Counted from the stretch's first letter, positions 8,246 through 17,520 are shown. The stretch: DNA of 64,000 nucleotides from Bacteroidales bacterium (GCA_029210725.1 JARGFM010000004.1:62001-126000); one strand, 5' to 3'. Notes: generated by a model from the sequence alone, not told the origin. Numbers and translations are program-made.

Positions 8246-10501
8246 ATGGAGGCATACTACATTCTTATTGTTGCTGTTCTTTTTCTTCTGGCTGTATCAG
8301 ATCTGGTTGTCGGGGTAAGCAACGATGCGGTGAATTTTCTTAATTCGGCCATTGGATCCAAAGCTGCTCCCTTTAAAATCATCCTCACCATTGCTGCCGC
8401 CGGGGTCCTCGTAGGAGCTGTATTCTCCAACGGAATGATGGAAGTGGCCCGGAAAGGGATCTTCAATCCTCAGTTTTTCGCCTTTAACGAAATCATGATT
8501 ATTTTCCTGGCTGTGATGCTTACCGACATCCTGCTGCTGGATTTCTTCAATACCATTGGCCTGCCTACCTCTACCACCGTCTCTATTGTTTTTGAGATCC
8601 TGGGAGCGGCTGTTTCTGTGGCTATCTACAAGGTTTCCAGATCTGTTGACGGTTTGTATCAGATCAGTGATTATATCAATGTAGAGAGCTCCGTGATGAT
8701 TATTGCGGGGATTTTCCTTTCGGTGGTCATTGCATTCAGCGTGGGGACAATTATTCAGTGGATTGTCCGGCTTGCATTCTCCTTCAATGTCAAAAAGACC
8801 TTAAAATACTGGACCGGTGTATGGGGAGGTTTTGCGATCACCGCCATATTCTTCTTTCTGCTGATCAAGGGGGCCAAGGGATCAACCCTGATTTCGGCGG
8901 AGATGCTGGAAAACATCCAGGAGCACACCACCCGGGTGATGCTGATCAGCTTTGTGGGATGGACGCTCCTGTTCCAGCTGTTAACGATGTTTACCCGCGT
9001 GAATGTCCTGAAAATTACAGTACTGGTAGGTACTTTTGCCCTGGCCATGGCCTTTGCCGGCAACGACCTGGTGAATTTCATCGGAGTACCTCTGGCGGGT
9101 TTCGAATCCTTTAAAGCCTTTATGGCTTCCGGAAATGGTGATCCCTCGGGCTTCATGATGACCGCCCTGCAGGAAAAAGTGAATACCCCCCTTTATTTTC
9201 TGATCGCTGCCGGTTTGATCATGGTGCTTACCCTTCGTTTCTCAAAAAAGGCCAGGTCCGTGACCGCAACCACCATTGATCTGAGCCGGCAGGGCGAAGG
9301 ATCGGAACGTTTTGCATCCTCTTCCCTGGCCAGGTTTCTGGTAAGACGCGCCATGGAGACCAGCCATGGAATTGCCAGAATTACTCCTTCGAAAGTGGTG
9401 AGTTTTGTGCAAAGCAGGTTCGATTCTGAGAAGAACCAGCCCGTAAAAGATGAGAAGCTGGCCTTCGACCTGATCCGGGCCTCTGTAAACCTGGTGGTAG
9501 CCAGTATCCTGATTTCCATTGGAACCTTCTTGAAGCTGCCGCTTTCCACCACCTATGTAACCTTTATGGTGGCTATGGGAACTTCCCTGGCCGACGGAGC
9601 CTGGGGAAGGGAGAGCGCCGTTTACCGGATCACCGGGGTGCTTACAGTGATCGGCGGATGGTTCTTTACTGCCTTCAGCGCCTTTTTAGCCTCCTTCCTG
9701 ATTGCTTCGCTTATTTTCTTCGGGAAACTGCCGGTTATCCTGATTCTGATCGTTCTCGCCATCTTCATTTTGTTAAGGACACATGCCTTTCACAAGAGAC
9801 GGTCGGCAAAGAGGGAACCCTACGACAGTCATTTAATATCAGCATCATACGCCGTACTAAAATCATGTGATGATGAAGTAAAAGAATCTGTTCTCAAGGT
9901 TGCCAGGATTTTTAACTCGACCTATTCAGCCCTTCTGAAGGAAAATCACAAGGAACTGAAGCACTTAAAAAAAGAGGCCAAGCACCTTGGGAAAGAGATT
10001 ACCAAAATAAGAGAGAACATTCCCGAAAAGCTCCGGAAATTTGAAGAGACCGAACTTGAAAGCGGTCACCACTATGTTCAGGTGGTAGACCATATGAAAG
10101 AGATGAGCAACTCTCTGATGCATATTGTCCTGCCGGCCTTTAATCATCTGGATAACAATCACGCCATTGACAGGGAACAGCATGCATCCTTCCAGTCTTT
10201 TATTACTAAGTCGGGAGAATTCTTCAGTTTAATGCTGAATATTTTCAAAGACAAGAGCTTCGAAGGTATTCCCGAGCTGGTCAAGCAACGTGATGCGATC
10301 ATCGAAAATGCAAACTTTCTTTTGCTGCAGCGCATCAAGATTCTTAAGAAAACACAAAAAGGGGTTAAGGTGAGCATCACTTATATGGAGATGCTTTCTG
10401 AGACCAAGAACCTGTTCCTTAATGCGGTCCATCTTGCAAAAGCACATTCACAGCTGCACGAATCCATGGGGAAAAACGGCGTCATTGTCGAATCTGAGTA
10501 A
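8246..10501 (+). CDS. PiT-family inorganic phosphate transporter with C-terminal PhoU-like (DUF47) domain
   Basis: A 751-residue inner-membrane phosphate symporter. The two duplicated signature motifs are present: GVSNDAVNFLNSAIG near residue 25 and FAGNDLVNFIGVPLAG near residue 275. Hydrophobic helices run to about residue 515. The rest is a soluble, helical, charged region (for example KELKHLKKEAKHLGKEI) resembling DUF47/PhoU proteins, which in most bacteria are encoded by a separate gene next to pit. A TATTTTTG box at 8213-8220 could be the -7 promoter element, but no good -33 match was found. A porin and a lipoprotein follow and may help uptake. Confidence 0.9.
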   Translation: MEAYYILIVAVLFLLAVSDLVVGVSNDAVNFLNSAIGSKAAPFKIILTIAAAGVLVGAVFSNGMMEVARKGIFNPQFFAFNEIMIIFLAVMLTDILLLDFFNTIGLPTSTTVSIVFEILGAAVSVAIYKVSRSVDGLYQISDYINVESSVMIIAGIFLSVVIAFSVGTIIQWIVRLAFSFNVKKTLKYWTGVWGGFAITAIFFFLLIKGAKGSTLISAEMLENIQEHTTRVMLISFVGWTLLFQLLTMFTRVNVLKITVLVGTFALAMAFAGNDLVNFIGVPLAGFESFKAFMASGNGDPSGFMMTALQEKVNTPLYFLIAAGLIMVLTLRFSKKARSVTATTIDLSRQGEGSERFASSSLARFLVRRAMETSHGIARITPSKVVSFVQSRFDSEKNQPVKDEKLAFDLIRASVNLVVASILISIGTFLKLPLSTTYVTFMVAMGTSLADGAWGRESAVYRITGVLTVIGGWFFTAFSAFLASFLIASLIFFGKLPVILILIVLAIFILLRTHAFHKRRSAKREPYDSHLISASYAVLKSCDDEVKESVLKVARIFNSTYSALLKENHKELKHLKKEAKHLGKEITKIRENIPEKLRKFEETELESGHHYVQVVDHMKEMSNSLMHIVLPAFNHLDNNHAIDREQHASFQSFITKSGEFFSLMLNIFKDKSFEGIPELVKQRDAIIENANFLLLQRIKILKKTQKGVKVSITYMEMLSETKNLFLNAVHLAKAHSQLHESMGKNGVIVESE

Positions 10502-10576
10502 TTTGGCTGTTGTTAATCTGAAATTAACATTAAGTTAGTGGCTTCGTTGAAATTATTAACATCTTAACGCGGATCG

Positions 10577-11569
10577 ATGAGGCTGTTTTTTATCATGCTA
10601 TTTATCAGTGTTTTACCTTTTGTCTACGGAGAAGACAGTATCCCGGAAGAGCCTCCGCCCGGTGTTGTTTCGGCCAGAATCTTCAGCCATTTTAACTACA
10701 GCCTCGACCCGGAAAATCATGCCAGCGGCTTCGAAGTGAAACGAGCCTATTTCGCTTATAAGAGGGAACTGGACTCCCGATTTACAGCAGAAGTCAAACT
10801 GGATGTCGGAAGTATCGACGATGCTTCCGAATTTGCGCTGATCCGCAGGTATGCCTACTTCAAGAATGCTTACCTGGGATACAGGAAGGGAAAGCTGATG
10901 ACCTGGTTTGGCCTGATGGATATGTTGCAGTTTAAAGTCCAGGAAAAATTCTTCGGCTACCGGTACCTTTACAGGTCGTATCTGGATGAATACCGCTTCG
11001 GATCAAGTGCGGACCTGGGAGCCGGAATTCAGTACAGCCCTTCAGGGAAAGTTACAGCCGATCTGGTCCTGAGTAATGGCGAGGGCTATAAAAGCCTGCA
11101 GTTCGACAACGTTTACCGGCTGGGGGCGGGAATCACACTGTATCCCTCTGAGAAGCTCTTGTTCCGGGCCTATTATACCATACATACCACGAAAATTCCA
11201 CAGATGATCTTTTCCGGCTTTGCAGGATACCGTCTCGACCGATTCAGAATAGGCGCTGAATACAACCATCAGCTTAATTACCAGTTTTTTGAAAACCGGC
11301 AAAGGTATGGCTATTCTGTCTACTCCACCTTTACCTTTTCCGAAAAATGGGAGGTTTTTGCCCGTTACGACCAGGTCTATTCCAACATTCTGCCTGAACA
11401 GGAGCTTCCATGGAACCTGGGGAAAGACGGCAGTGCCATTATCAGTGGTATACAGTATACGCCCATTAAATTTGTCCGCCTGGCCCTGAATTACCAGGAT
11501 TGGGTGGAATATGCACAGAATGGCAGCTCCGAACCCTGTCTTTATCTGAATATTGAAATTGTCTTTTAG
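10577..11569 (+). CDS. outer-membrane porin (OprO/OprP-like)
   Basis: Predicted 16-strand-type porin of 330 residues. It has a signal peptide (MRLFFIMLFISVLPFVYG) and repeated amphipathic strands rich in Tyr and Phe. Segments such as RAYFAYKRELDSRFTAEVKLD and YFKNAYLGYRKGKLMTWFGL resemble phosphate-selective porins, and the protein ends in an aromatic residue (EIVF). It begins 75 bases after the phosphate transporter and precedes the lipoprotein by 18 bases, so phosphate passage is a reasonable inference from context; selectivity is unproven. Confidence 0.74.
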   Translation: MRLFFIMLFISVLPFVYGEDSIPEEPPPGVVSARIFSHFNYSLDPENHASGFEVKRAYFAYKRELDSRFTAEVKLDVGSIDDASEFALIRRYAYFKNAYLGYRKGKLMTWFGLMDMLQFKVQEKFFGYRYLYRSYLDEYRFGSSADLGAGIQYSPSGKVTADLVLSNGEGYKSLQFDNVYRLGAGITLYPSEKLLFRAYYTIHTTKIPQMIFSGFAGYRLDRFRIGAEYNHQLNYQFFENRQRYGYSVYSTFTFSEKWEVFARYDQVYSNILPEQELPWNLGKDGSAIISGIQYTPIKFVRLALNYQDWVEYAQNGSSEPCLYLNIEIVF

Positions 11570-11587
11570 ACCGATATTTCATGAATC

Positions 11588-12940
11588 ATGGATTTAAAAA
11601 ACAGAAATATAGCCCAGATTTCAATTATTCTCCTTCTGTCTGCCTGCCTGCTCTTTCCATCCTGCAGAAAGAGCGGCTACCTCATCGATAAGGTGGAAAG
11701 CATATCCGACCAGGGTGGCGGTACAGGAACGGTGACCTGGACCGCCGACAAGGAGTATCTGATCAACGGTTTTGTTTTTGTGAATGACGGGCAAACCCTG
11801 ACCATAGAGGCAGGAACAGTGATCAGGGGGCGTACCGGACAGGGAAGCCTGGCCAGTGCATTGATTGTGGCCAGGGGGGGGACCATCATTGCCGAAGGCA
11901 CTCAGCTTAAGCCCATTATTTTTACCGCGGAAGGGGATGACCTGGAAGGCAGTATTCCACTGGAAACTAGAGGTCTTTGGGGAGGTCTGATCATCCTGGG
12001 GAATGCCACCATCAATACGGAATCGGGTGAAGATCTCATTGAGGGAATACCCATCAGCGAACCCAGGGGGATTTACGGAGGATTTGATGATGATGATAAC
12101 TCCGGTATTTTGCGTTACCTCTCCATCCGGCATGGAGGAACCAATATTGGCGAAGGCAATGAGATAAATGGATTAACTCTGGCTGGAGTGGGGCGTCAGA
12201 CCATCATTGAATACGTGGAGGTGATATCCAATGCGGATGATGGGGTTGAGTTTTTCGGGGGGGATGTGAATTGCAGGAATATGGTCGTCTCCTTCTGCGG
12301 GGATGATGCCTTTGACATGGACCAGGGTTACCATGGGAAAGGTCAGTTCTGGCTGGGCATAAACAGCTCCGGCTCTGACAAATGTATGGAGATCAGCGGG
12401 GGCCTGCAGCCTGTCCCTGCGCTTCCTGACCTCATGCCCTTAATATACAATGCCACCCTGATTGGAAATAAGACTCCGGATGCCCATCCGTCCATCCTTT
12501 TCCTTCAATACGGGGGCGGACAGCTGCAAAACTCCATCTTCCTGGAACCGGGACCCGGTGTGGCCCTTCAGTATACCGGTCAGCCGGGTGATACCTGGTC
12601 CCTGTTTCAAACCGGACGGCTGACCCTGGAAAGCAATATCCTCTACCCGGCCACGGATCCGCTTCCATCCTATTTTACCTATTCTGAGCTGGGAATGGCT
12701 CTGGATGAAGAAAACCAGGTATTGTCCGATTCCTCTGCGGCCTGGTTAACCAGCTTCGAGGATCCCGGCATTTCAGCAAATGACGGATATAGGCTCCTCC
12801 CTCCATCTGCCGAATTCAGTAAGCTGGCTGCCTATTCGAATGATTGGTTCGAGAAGGTTCCTTATAAGGGGGCATTTGGCTCCAGCAACTGGATAGAGGG
12901 CTGGACCCTCCTGTATGAATCGGGCTATATTCAGGACTGA
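11588..12940 (+). CDS. lipoprotein with predicted right-handed beta-helix repeats
   Basis: Secreted lipoprotein of 450 residues. The lipobox LLFPSC places the lipidated Cys at about residue 26. Then come Gly- and Asp-rich segments (TIEAGTVIRGRTG, ALIVARGGTIIAEGTQLKPIIFTA, YVEVISNADDGVEFFGG, DDAFDMDQGYHG) of the pattern seen in parallel beta-helix proteins widespread in Bacteroidota. No catalytic motif was recognised. Position directly after the porin suggests a surface or periplasmic accessory role in the same operon. Its last 10 bases overlap the convergent DUF4301 gene. Confidence 0.7.
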   Translation: MDLKNRNIAQISIILLLSACLLFPSCRKSGYLIDKVESISDQGGGTGTVTWTADKEYLINGFVFVNDGQTLTIEAGTVIRGRTGQGSLASALIVARGGTIIAEGTQLKPIIFTAEGDDLEGSIPLETRGLWGGLIILGNATINTESGEDLIEGIPISEPRGIYGGFDDDDNSGILRYLSIRHGGTNIGEGNEINGLTLAGVGRQTIIEYVEVISNADDGVEFFGGDVNCRNMVVSFCGDDAFDMDQGYHGKGQFWLGINSSGSDKCMEISGGLQPVPALPDLMPLIYNATLIGNKTPDAHPSILFLQYGGGQLQNSIFLEPGPGVALQYTGQPGDTWSLFQTGRLTLESNILYPATDPLPSYFTYSELGMALDEENQVLSDSSAAWLTSFEDPGISANDGYRLLPPSAEFSKLAAYSNDWFEKVPYKGAFGSSNWIEGWTLLYESGYIQD

Positions 12941-14463
12941 TCCGGAATGGCTCTGTGTTCCTCCCGGAAAAGGTCAAAAACCGTTTTTACCGGAGAAAAG
13001 GTCTCCACGGGAACATCCACAAAGAGAGTAAGCCATCCTGCCATGGAGCCGTTCCAGAGACCGGGAAGCTCCAGGGCTTTCAGGGATCTGCCACCTTCCG
13101 ATTTTTCTGAGATAAAACCCGTATTGGAGTCCACAAACTGGCTCAGACTGAACTTCTCTCCCCGGTAATTGCGAAGACTGCAAACCAGATCCACCGGATT
13201 AAAGTGGGTGGATCCGCGGACCAGGACCGCCTTCTCCGAATCCTCCATATCAATCTGGGAGGCCTCTACAATCTGCAGGCCGATTTCTCCCGATTCGTTC
13301 CGCACGTAGAAGGGGCCTCCTCCTGGTTCTCCCTGGTTCCGGACCATGCCACATACCCTTAAAGGCCGGTTCATGGCAGACACAAGCCAAAGCTTCAATT
13401 CACCGGCATCCCGGCTCTCCAGCATCTCCGGTATGGCAATTCCCAGATCTTCATGCAGGTAAGTTACCATGCTGGCCAGCTGCGACTTCCCGGGTATCTC
13501 CTCTCCATCGAGTTGCTGCAGGTAGTTAAATATCTTCGAACGGATCTCCAGCAATACCCCTCCAAGCACCTGTTTCTGTTCCACTCTCAGAGGCTTCAGC
13601 CGGTCGGGTGCCACATTGTCGATGTTGCTTATAAACACCAGATCCCCGTCCAGGGCATCCAGGTTCCTTATCAGTGCCCCATGTCCGCCCGGTCTGAATA
13701 ACAAGGTGCCATCCGGCTTCCGGAAAGGTTCATTTTCCGGATCCACGGCAATGGTATCTGTTTCCGGCTTTTGAAAAGAAAAGGAAAGATGGATGCGTAC
13801 TCCCATCTCCCGCTCTATCTTTGGCAGAATTCGAGCGGCCTCCGTCTGGAAGCCGTCCAGGTGATCGGGCGAAACAGTCAGGTGGATTCTGACGATCCCC
13901 TCGCGGTCCGCGCAATACTCAAGTGCTTCCCGGACATGTTCCTCAAAGGCAGTTCTCCGGTCCGATGCCTGGTACTTATGGAACTTCAGCAGGCCTTTGG
14001 GCTTGCCTGCGTAGTGGAGCCCCTCGCTGCCCAGTATCTGAGCCAGTATGGCAACGGGCTCCACCCCTTCCTGCAGAGACAGGTCCTCGTAAAAGGGGTA
14101 ATGTTTCAGATTCATAAAAAAGCCTGCGAGGTCCTTCTTTTCTGAGATCCATGCCTGCTGCTCCTCCGCGTCTTTATCTTCCAGCATTTCAAGTGCATTA
14201 AAGAGGTCTTTAAACATCCGGGAGGCCGCTCCTGAGGCAGGAACAAAGCGAATAATACGCTCATCGGGAGCCTTATTTAAAAAAACATTCCGGTAGTGCT
14301 CCTGGTCGCCTTCTGCCAGCAGCATGATACCTGTTCCGGGCGTGGCCGGCATGGTGATATCCGCAGGGGGAAAGCCGGTCTGGAAATGCTTGATTTGTTG
14401 ATGGATAGTTTCGACACTAATTCCCTTGGAACTTATTTGCTTAAGGTCTTTTTGCGTAAACAT
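12931..14463 (-). CDS. DUF4301 family protein
   Basis: A 510-residue protein matching DUF4301, a family I know mainly from Bacteroidota, of unestablished biochemical role. The motif RFVPASGAASRMFKDLFNAL and the later LFRPGGHGALIRNLDALDGDLVFISNIDN resemble sugar-nucleotide or phosphate-binding loops, so a nucleotidyltransferase-like activity is possible but not shown. The start MFTQKDLKQI at 14463 was preferred to a longer frame from 14535 that would run back into iorB. The 3' end overlaps the convergent lipoprotein gene by 10 bases. Confidence 0.84.
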   Translation of the reverse strand: MFTQKDLKQISSKGISVETIHQQIKHFQTGFPPADITMPATPGTGIMLLAEGDQEHYRNVFLNKAPDERIIRFVPASGAASRMFKDLFNALEMLEDKDAEEQQAWISEKKDLAGFFMNLKHYPFYEDLSLQEGVEPVAILAQILGSEGLHYAGKPKGLLKFHKYQASDRRTAFEEHVREALEYCADREGIVRIHLTVSPDHLDGFQTEAARILPKIEREMGVRIHLSFSFQKPETDTIAVDPENEPFRKPDGTLLFRPGGHGALIRNLDALDGDLVFISNIDNVAPDRLKPLRVEQKQVLGGVLLEIRSKIFNYLQQLDGEEIPGKSQLASMVTYLHEDLGIAIPEMLESRDAGELKLWLVSAMNRPLRVCGMVRNQGEPGGGPFYVRNESGEIGLQIVEASQIDMEDSEKAVLVRGSTHFNPVDLVCSLRNYRGEKFSLSQFVDSNTGFISEKSEGGRSLKALELPGLWNGSMAGWLTLFVDVPVETFSPVKTVFDLFREEHRAIPDQS

Positions 14464-14506
14464 ATAAAGAGGATTTATTCTATAACGCCGGTCCTGCCGA
14501 ATTGTT

Positions 14507-15082
14507 TCAGATCCTGAGCGCGTTCCGGCCCGCATTCAGGGCCTCGATATTGAGCTGCACCACATCCTCCCCTTTAGGTCCGAAAAGCGCGTATAAAGCA
14601 GCTTCCAGTCGTTCCTGCTCGATTCCCAGATAGCCGGAGGCGGCTCCGAGCATTACCATATTGGAGACCTTCTGGGAGCCGATCTCCCGGGCGATGGAAT
14701 AGGCATCTATAATCATATGATTCTCTACTTTACGGATCTCCCGGAAAAGGTCCTCCGCAGCAGGATAATCCTGAATGTTCTCAAAGCTTTTACTGCTGGT
14801 TATCAGCCAGCCCTCCGGTGCCAGGAAAGGAAGATAGCGTAAGGCCTCCATGGGTTCCACAGAAAGGATCATATCACAGCGGCCCACGGGAATTAAGTCG
14901 GACGAAACAGGCTGATCCGAAATGCGCAGATGTGACTGAACATCCCCTCCCCGCTGACTCATTCCATGCACCTCGGCCTGTTTCAGATAGAGTCCCGATT
15001 CAACAGCTGCCATCCCGATTACCGCTGCTATGGAGAGGATCCCCTGTCCCCCGACCCCTGCCAGTATAATGTCTCTTTTCAT
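14507..15082 (-). CDS. iorB: indolepyruvate:ferredoxin oxidoreductase, beta subunit
   Basis: The gamma-type subunit (191 residues) of the thiamine-dependent enzyme that oxidatively decarboxylates aryl pyruvates to aryl-acetyl-CoA, reducing ferredoxin. The start MKRDIILAGVGGQGILSIA is the family signature; KQAEVHGMSQRGGDVQSHLR follows. The start at 15082 overlaps the iorA stop (ATGA), so translation is coupled. A longer in-frame reading from 15139 would lie inside iorA and is rejected. Confidence 0.92.
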   Translation of the reverse strand: MKRDIILAGVGGQGILSIAAVIGMAAVESGLYLKQAEVHGMSQRGGDVQSHLRISDQPVSSDLIPVGRCDMILSVEPMEALRYLPFLAPEGWLITSSKSFENIQDYPAAEDLFREIRKVENHMIIDAYSIAREIGSQKVSNMVMLGAASGYLGIEQERLEAALYALFGPKGEDVVQLNIEALNAGRNALRI

Positions 15083-16692
15083 GTCGATGCTTTTTTGCTT
15101 TTTTCCTTTCGAAGTCGCCTGCCGGCGGTCTGGATACATTCCCGCTGGGAAATAATCACAGAAACACCCTCATAGGCCAGCTCCTCAGAAAGCATCATCC
15201 TGCTTTCCTCGTGGTGCTTCCTCAGGGGATTCATCACCCTCATATGTTCCTCTTCCACTCCGATTCCACGACAAATATCCAACAGGCGGTTGGTGGCATG
15301 CGATTTCTGTCCTCCCGTCATTCCGGTGGTGGAATTGTCTGAAATTATAACAGTCAGAGGGGTCTGTTCCACGACTGCATCCAGCAATCCGGTCATCCCC
15401 GAATGGGTAAAGGTGGAATCTCCGATAACGGCCACTGCCGGACGAAGACCTGCATCGGATGCACCCTTGGCCATGGTCACCGATGCTCCCATATCCACAC
15501 AGGAGTTGATCGCATTGTAAGGCGGAAGTGCTCCCAGGGTATAGCAGCCGATATCAGAAAAGACCCGGCCCGGGCTATAAGGCTCCAGGGCCTCATTCAG
15601 GGCATTGTACATGTCTATATGGCTGCAGCCCTTGCAGAGTGCCGGAGGCCTGTTTTTTACAATTTCCGGGACCGCACGTACAGCTTCAACGGGCAGACCC
15701 AGTGCTTTCTTTACCAGCAGAGGATCCAGTTCACCATCCCGGGGCAGCAGTCCATTCAGGCGCCCCCCGATCCGATAGTCATTCTCCAGGATACCCGTAA
15801 GTGACTCCTCCATCAGCGGAGCCCCCTCTTCGAGGACCACGACCCTGTCCACCTGTTTGACAAAATCATTAAGCAGTCCGGCAGGTACCGGGTACTGGGA
15901 TATTTTAAGCAGGGGATGTTTCAGACCTGCATCCGCGGCCACCTCCTGGTAGTAGTTGTAGGAGAGTCCGCATGCGATAATTCCCAGGGATGTATCCTCC
16001 TCTTGCTCCAGGCGGTTCAATCCTGAATCAAGACTTTCCATCTCCAGCTTTTCCTGCGTGGATAAGAGCAGTTTATATCTCTTCCGTGCCAGGGCAGGCA
16101 GCAGGATGAACTGTTTCAGATCGGCAGGCAGCCTGACATCGTTTTCCTTCCGGACTTCCGAGCGTTTCACTGCAGAGCGGGAGTGGGCCAGGCGCGTGGT
16201 GATTCGCAGCATCACAGGCAATCTGAACTTCTCGGAAAGGGCAAAGCCGTAAGGGGTCATTTGATAGGCCTCCTGCTGGGTGGCAGGCTCCAGAACAGGG
16301 ACCATGGCAAACTTTCCGTAAAACCTGGAATCCTGTTCGTTCTGCGAGGAGTGCATGGAAGGGTCATCGGCCACCACCACCACCAAGCCCCCGTTGACAC
16401 CGGTCATTCCCGCATTTATAAAGGCATCAGCAGCCACATTTAGTCCCACATGCTTCATACATACCAGGGCCCGCTTGCCGGCGTAGGACATGCCCAATCC
16501 CGCCTCCATGGCCGTTTTCTCATTGGCAGACCACTGGGCGTGGACATTTCTCTCTCCCGCCTCTTTCGATCGCTGTATATATTCGCATATTTCGGTGGAG
16601 GGGGTACCCGGGTAGGCATAGACCCCTGAAAGGCCCGCATCCAGTGCTCCCTGGCCAATAGCTTCATCTCCAAGCAATACCAATTCCTTCAT
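15079..16692 (-). CDS. iorA: indolepyruvate:ferredoxin oxidoreductase, alpha subunit, without C-terminal ferredoxin domain
   Basis: Large subunit of 537 residues. The pyrimidine-binding domain (VYAYPGTPSTEI) is at the N-terminus, the middle carries PPALCKGCSHI, and the thiamine-pyrophosphate domain has FSDIGCYTLG and IGDSTFTHSGMTGLLDAV followed by DNSTTGMTGGQ. Family members commonly end in two [4Fe-4S] clusters (CxxCxxCxxxCP), but here the protein stops soon after ISQRECIQTAGRRLRK and has no such motif. Electron transfer would need another protein or a cluster bound elsewhere. It is upstream of iorB in the same operon and formerly followed yjbQ directly. Confidence 0.92.
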   Translation of the reverse strand: MKELVLLGDEAIGQGALDAGLSGVYAYPGTPSTEICEYIQRSKEAGERNVHAQWSANEKTAMEAGLGMSYAGKRALVCMKHVGLNVAADAFINAGMTGVNGGLVVVVADDPSMHSSQNEQDSRFYGKFAMVPVLEPATQQEAYQMTPYGFALSEKFRLPVMLRITTRLAHSRSAVKRSEVRKENDVRLPADLKQFILLPALARKRYKLLLSTQEKLEMESLDSGLNRLEQEEDTSLGIIACGLSYNYYQEVAADAGLKHPLLKISQYPVPAGLLNDFVKQVDRVVVLEEGAPLMEESLTGILENDYRIGGRLNGLLPRDGELDPLLVKKALGLPVEAVRAVPEIVKNRPPALCKGCSHIDMYNALNEALEPYSPGRVFSDIGCYTLGALPPYNAINSCVDMGASVTMAKGASDAGLRPAVAVIGDSTFTHSGMTGLLDAVVEQTPLTVIISDNSTTGMTGGQKSHATNRLLDICRGIGVEEEHMRVMNPLRKHHEESRMMLSEELAYEGVSVIISQRECIQTAGRRLRKEKSKKAST

Positions 16693-16784
16693 GAAAAACA
16701 GGTTTTATATGACTCTAAAATATACAAAATAAGAACGGCAGGAAGCTATTCTATAACATGAACGAACAACAGGAAAGCAGCTGT

Positions 16785-16943
16785 TCAGGCGCTAATGGTG
16801 ATCACCAGGCGACGCGAGCCTCCGCGATTTCTGAATTCGCAAAGGTAGATCCCCTGCCAGGTTCCCAGATTCAGTCTCCCGCGGGTGATGGGGATGCTGA
16901 GCGAACTCCCGGTCAGGGATGCTTTCAGGTGAGCCGGGATATT
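16785..16943 (-). pseudogene. displaced 3' end of the original yjbQ gene
   Basis: Read on the minus strand this stretch encodes NIPAHLKASLTG, then IPIT, RLNLGTWQGIYLCEFRN, GGSR and VITISA, ending in TGA at 16785-16787. It aligns without gaps to the last 50 residues of the YjbQ protein encoded at 19871-20281; by hand count 36 of 50 residues are identical, while the DNA differs at many third positions. There is no start codon or 5' part: upstream of the Ile codon (16938-16940) the sequence becomes AT-rich and unrelated. Its base composition fits the host neighbours. It is best read as the original gene end, cut off by the mer insert. Confidence 0.85.
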
Positions 16944-16946
16944 ATA
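16936..16946. other. left junction of the mer insert (att-like)
   Basis: Forward sequence GGGATATTATA. To the left is host-like yjbQ 3' sequence; to the right AT-rich insert. Aligned by codon with the right junction (GGAATATCATC at 20022-20032), the two share the pattern GGRATATYAT, so crossover probably fell within the shared ATAT or next to it. Confidence 0.5.
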
Positions 16947-17072
16947 GTTAATATATATTAATACATATTAAACATCTGCGTTAGGCTTTGAATATTAACA
17001 TCATAGCATATGTAATCTTCAACTGAAATTTCTTTTTTGTCAGGAATAACTTATTTGTAGGACCAAAAGGGT

Positions 17073-17115
17073 ATATTTAAGTATTTGCTTAATATATAAA
17101 ATAACGCTATATTTG
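17073..17115 (+). promoter_or_regulatory. mer promoter with overlapping ArsR-type operator
   Basis: A Bacteroides-type promoter: -33 TTTG at 17084-17087, a 20-base spacer, and -7 TATATTTG at 17108-17115, 28 bases before the regulator start. An inverted repeat TTAAG-N6-CTTAA (17077-17092) with AT-rich flanks lies exactly over the -33 box, the arrangement expected when an ArsR-family repressor blocks RNA polymerase. Confidence 0.72.
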
Positions 17116-17142
17116 CCATGTAGAATCAGAAAAGGGTGAACA

Positions 17143-17520
17143 ATGGAAAGTAATCAATCATGTACAAGGGTATTTGCTGACCAAGAACAAATTAAAGAAT
17201 GCAAAGACAAATTACAGTCAAATGCGCATGCTTTTAACGAATTGAGTAGTGTACTGGCATTAGCAGGAAATGAGGTAAGACTTAAGATTATGTTCTTACT
17301 TGAAGAAGAAGGGGAACTCTGTCCATGTGACCTTGCAGACATTTTAGGAATGAGTATCCCTGCTGTTTCGCAACACTTAAGAAAGATGAAAGACGGTTAT
17401 GTAATTGAAGCGAGACGAGAAGGACAGACTATTTTTTATTCTTTAATGAAGGTTCAACTTGGATTGCTTCGTCCATTTTTCGATTACGTTCTTCAAAACT
17501 CAAAAAAGGAACTCGTATGA
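17143..17520 (+). CDS. ArsR/SmtB-family metal-responsive repressor of the mer operon
   Basis: A 125-residue winged-helix regulator. AGNEVRLKIMFLLEEEGELC starts the fold, and SIPAVSQHLRKMKDGYVIEARREGQ is the recognition helix and wing. Cys60 and Cys62 in ELCPCDLAD sit at the alpha-3 metal site used by thiolate-sensing ArsR proteins; Cys7 and Cys20 could add ligands. It replaces the classical MerR, which is unrelated in fold. The gene overlaps the MerTP gene (ATGA), so it is the first gene of its own operon and probably represses itself until mercury binds (inference from family and operator). Confidence 0.87.
   Translation: MESNQSCTRVFADQEQIKECKDKLQSNAHAFNELSSVLALAGNEVRLKIMFLLEEEGELCPCDLADILGMSIPAVSQHLRKMKDGYVIEARREGQTIFYSLMKVQLGLLRPFFDYVLQNSKKELV

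Noticed and set aside
16758-16961. Forward 67-codon frame between iorA and the mer operon
   Set aside because: It is the opposite strand of the displaced yjbQ 3' end, where the minus strand has clear homology.
16980-16986. GTTAGGC resembling an integron core site near the left end of the mer insert
   Set aside because: A single heptamer without an attC-like foldable partner; the match is expected by chance.
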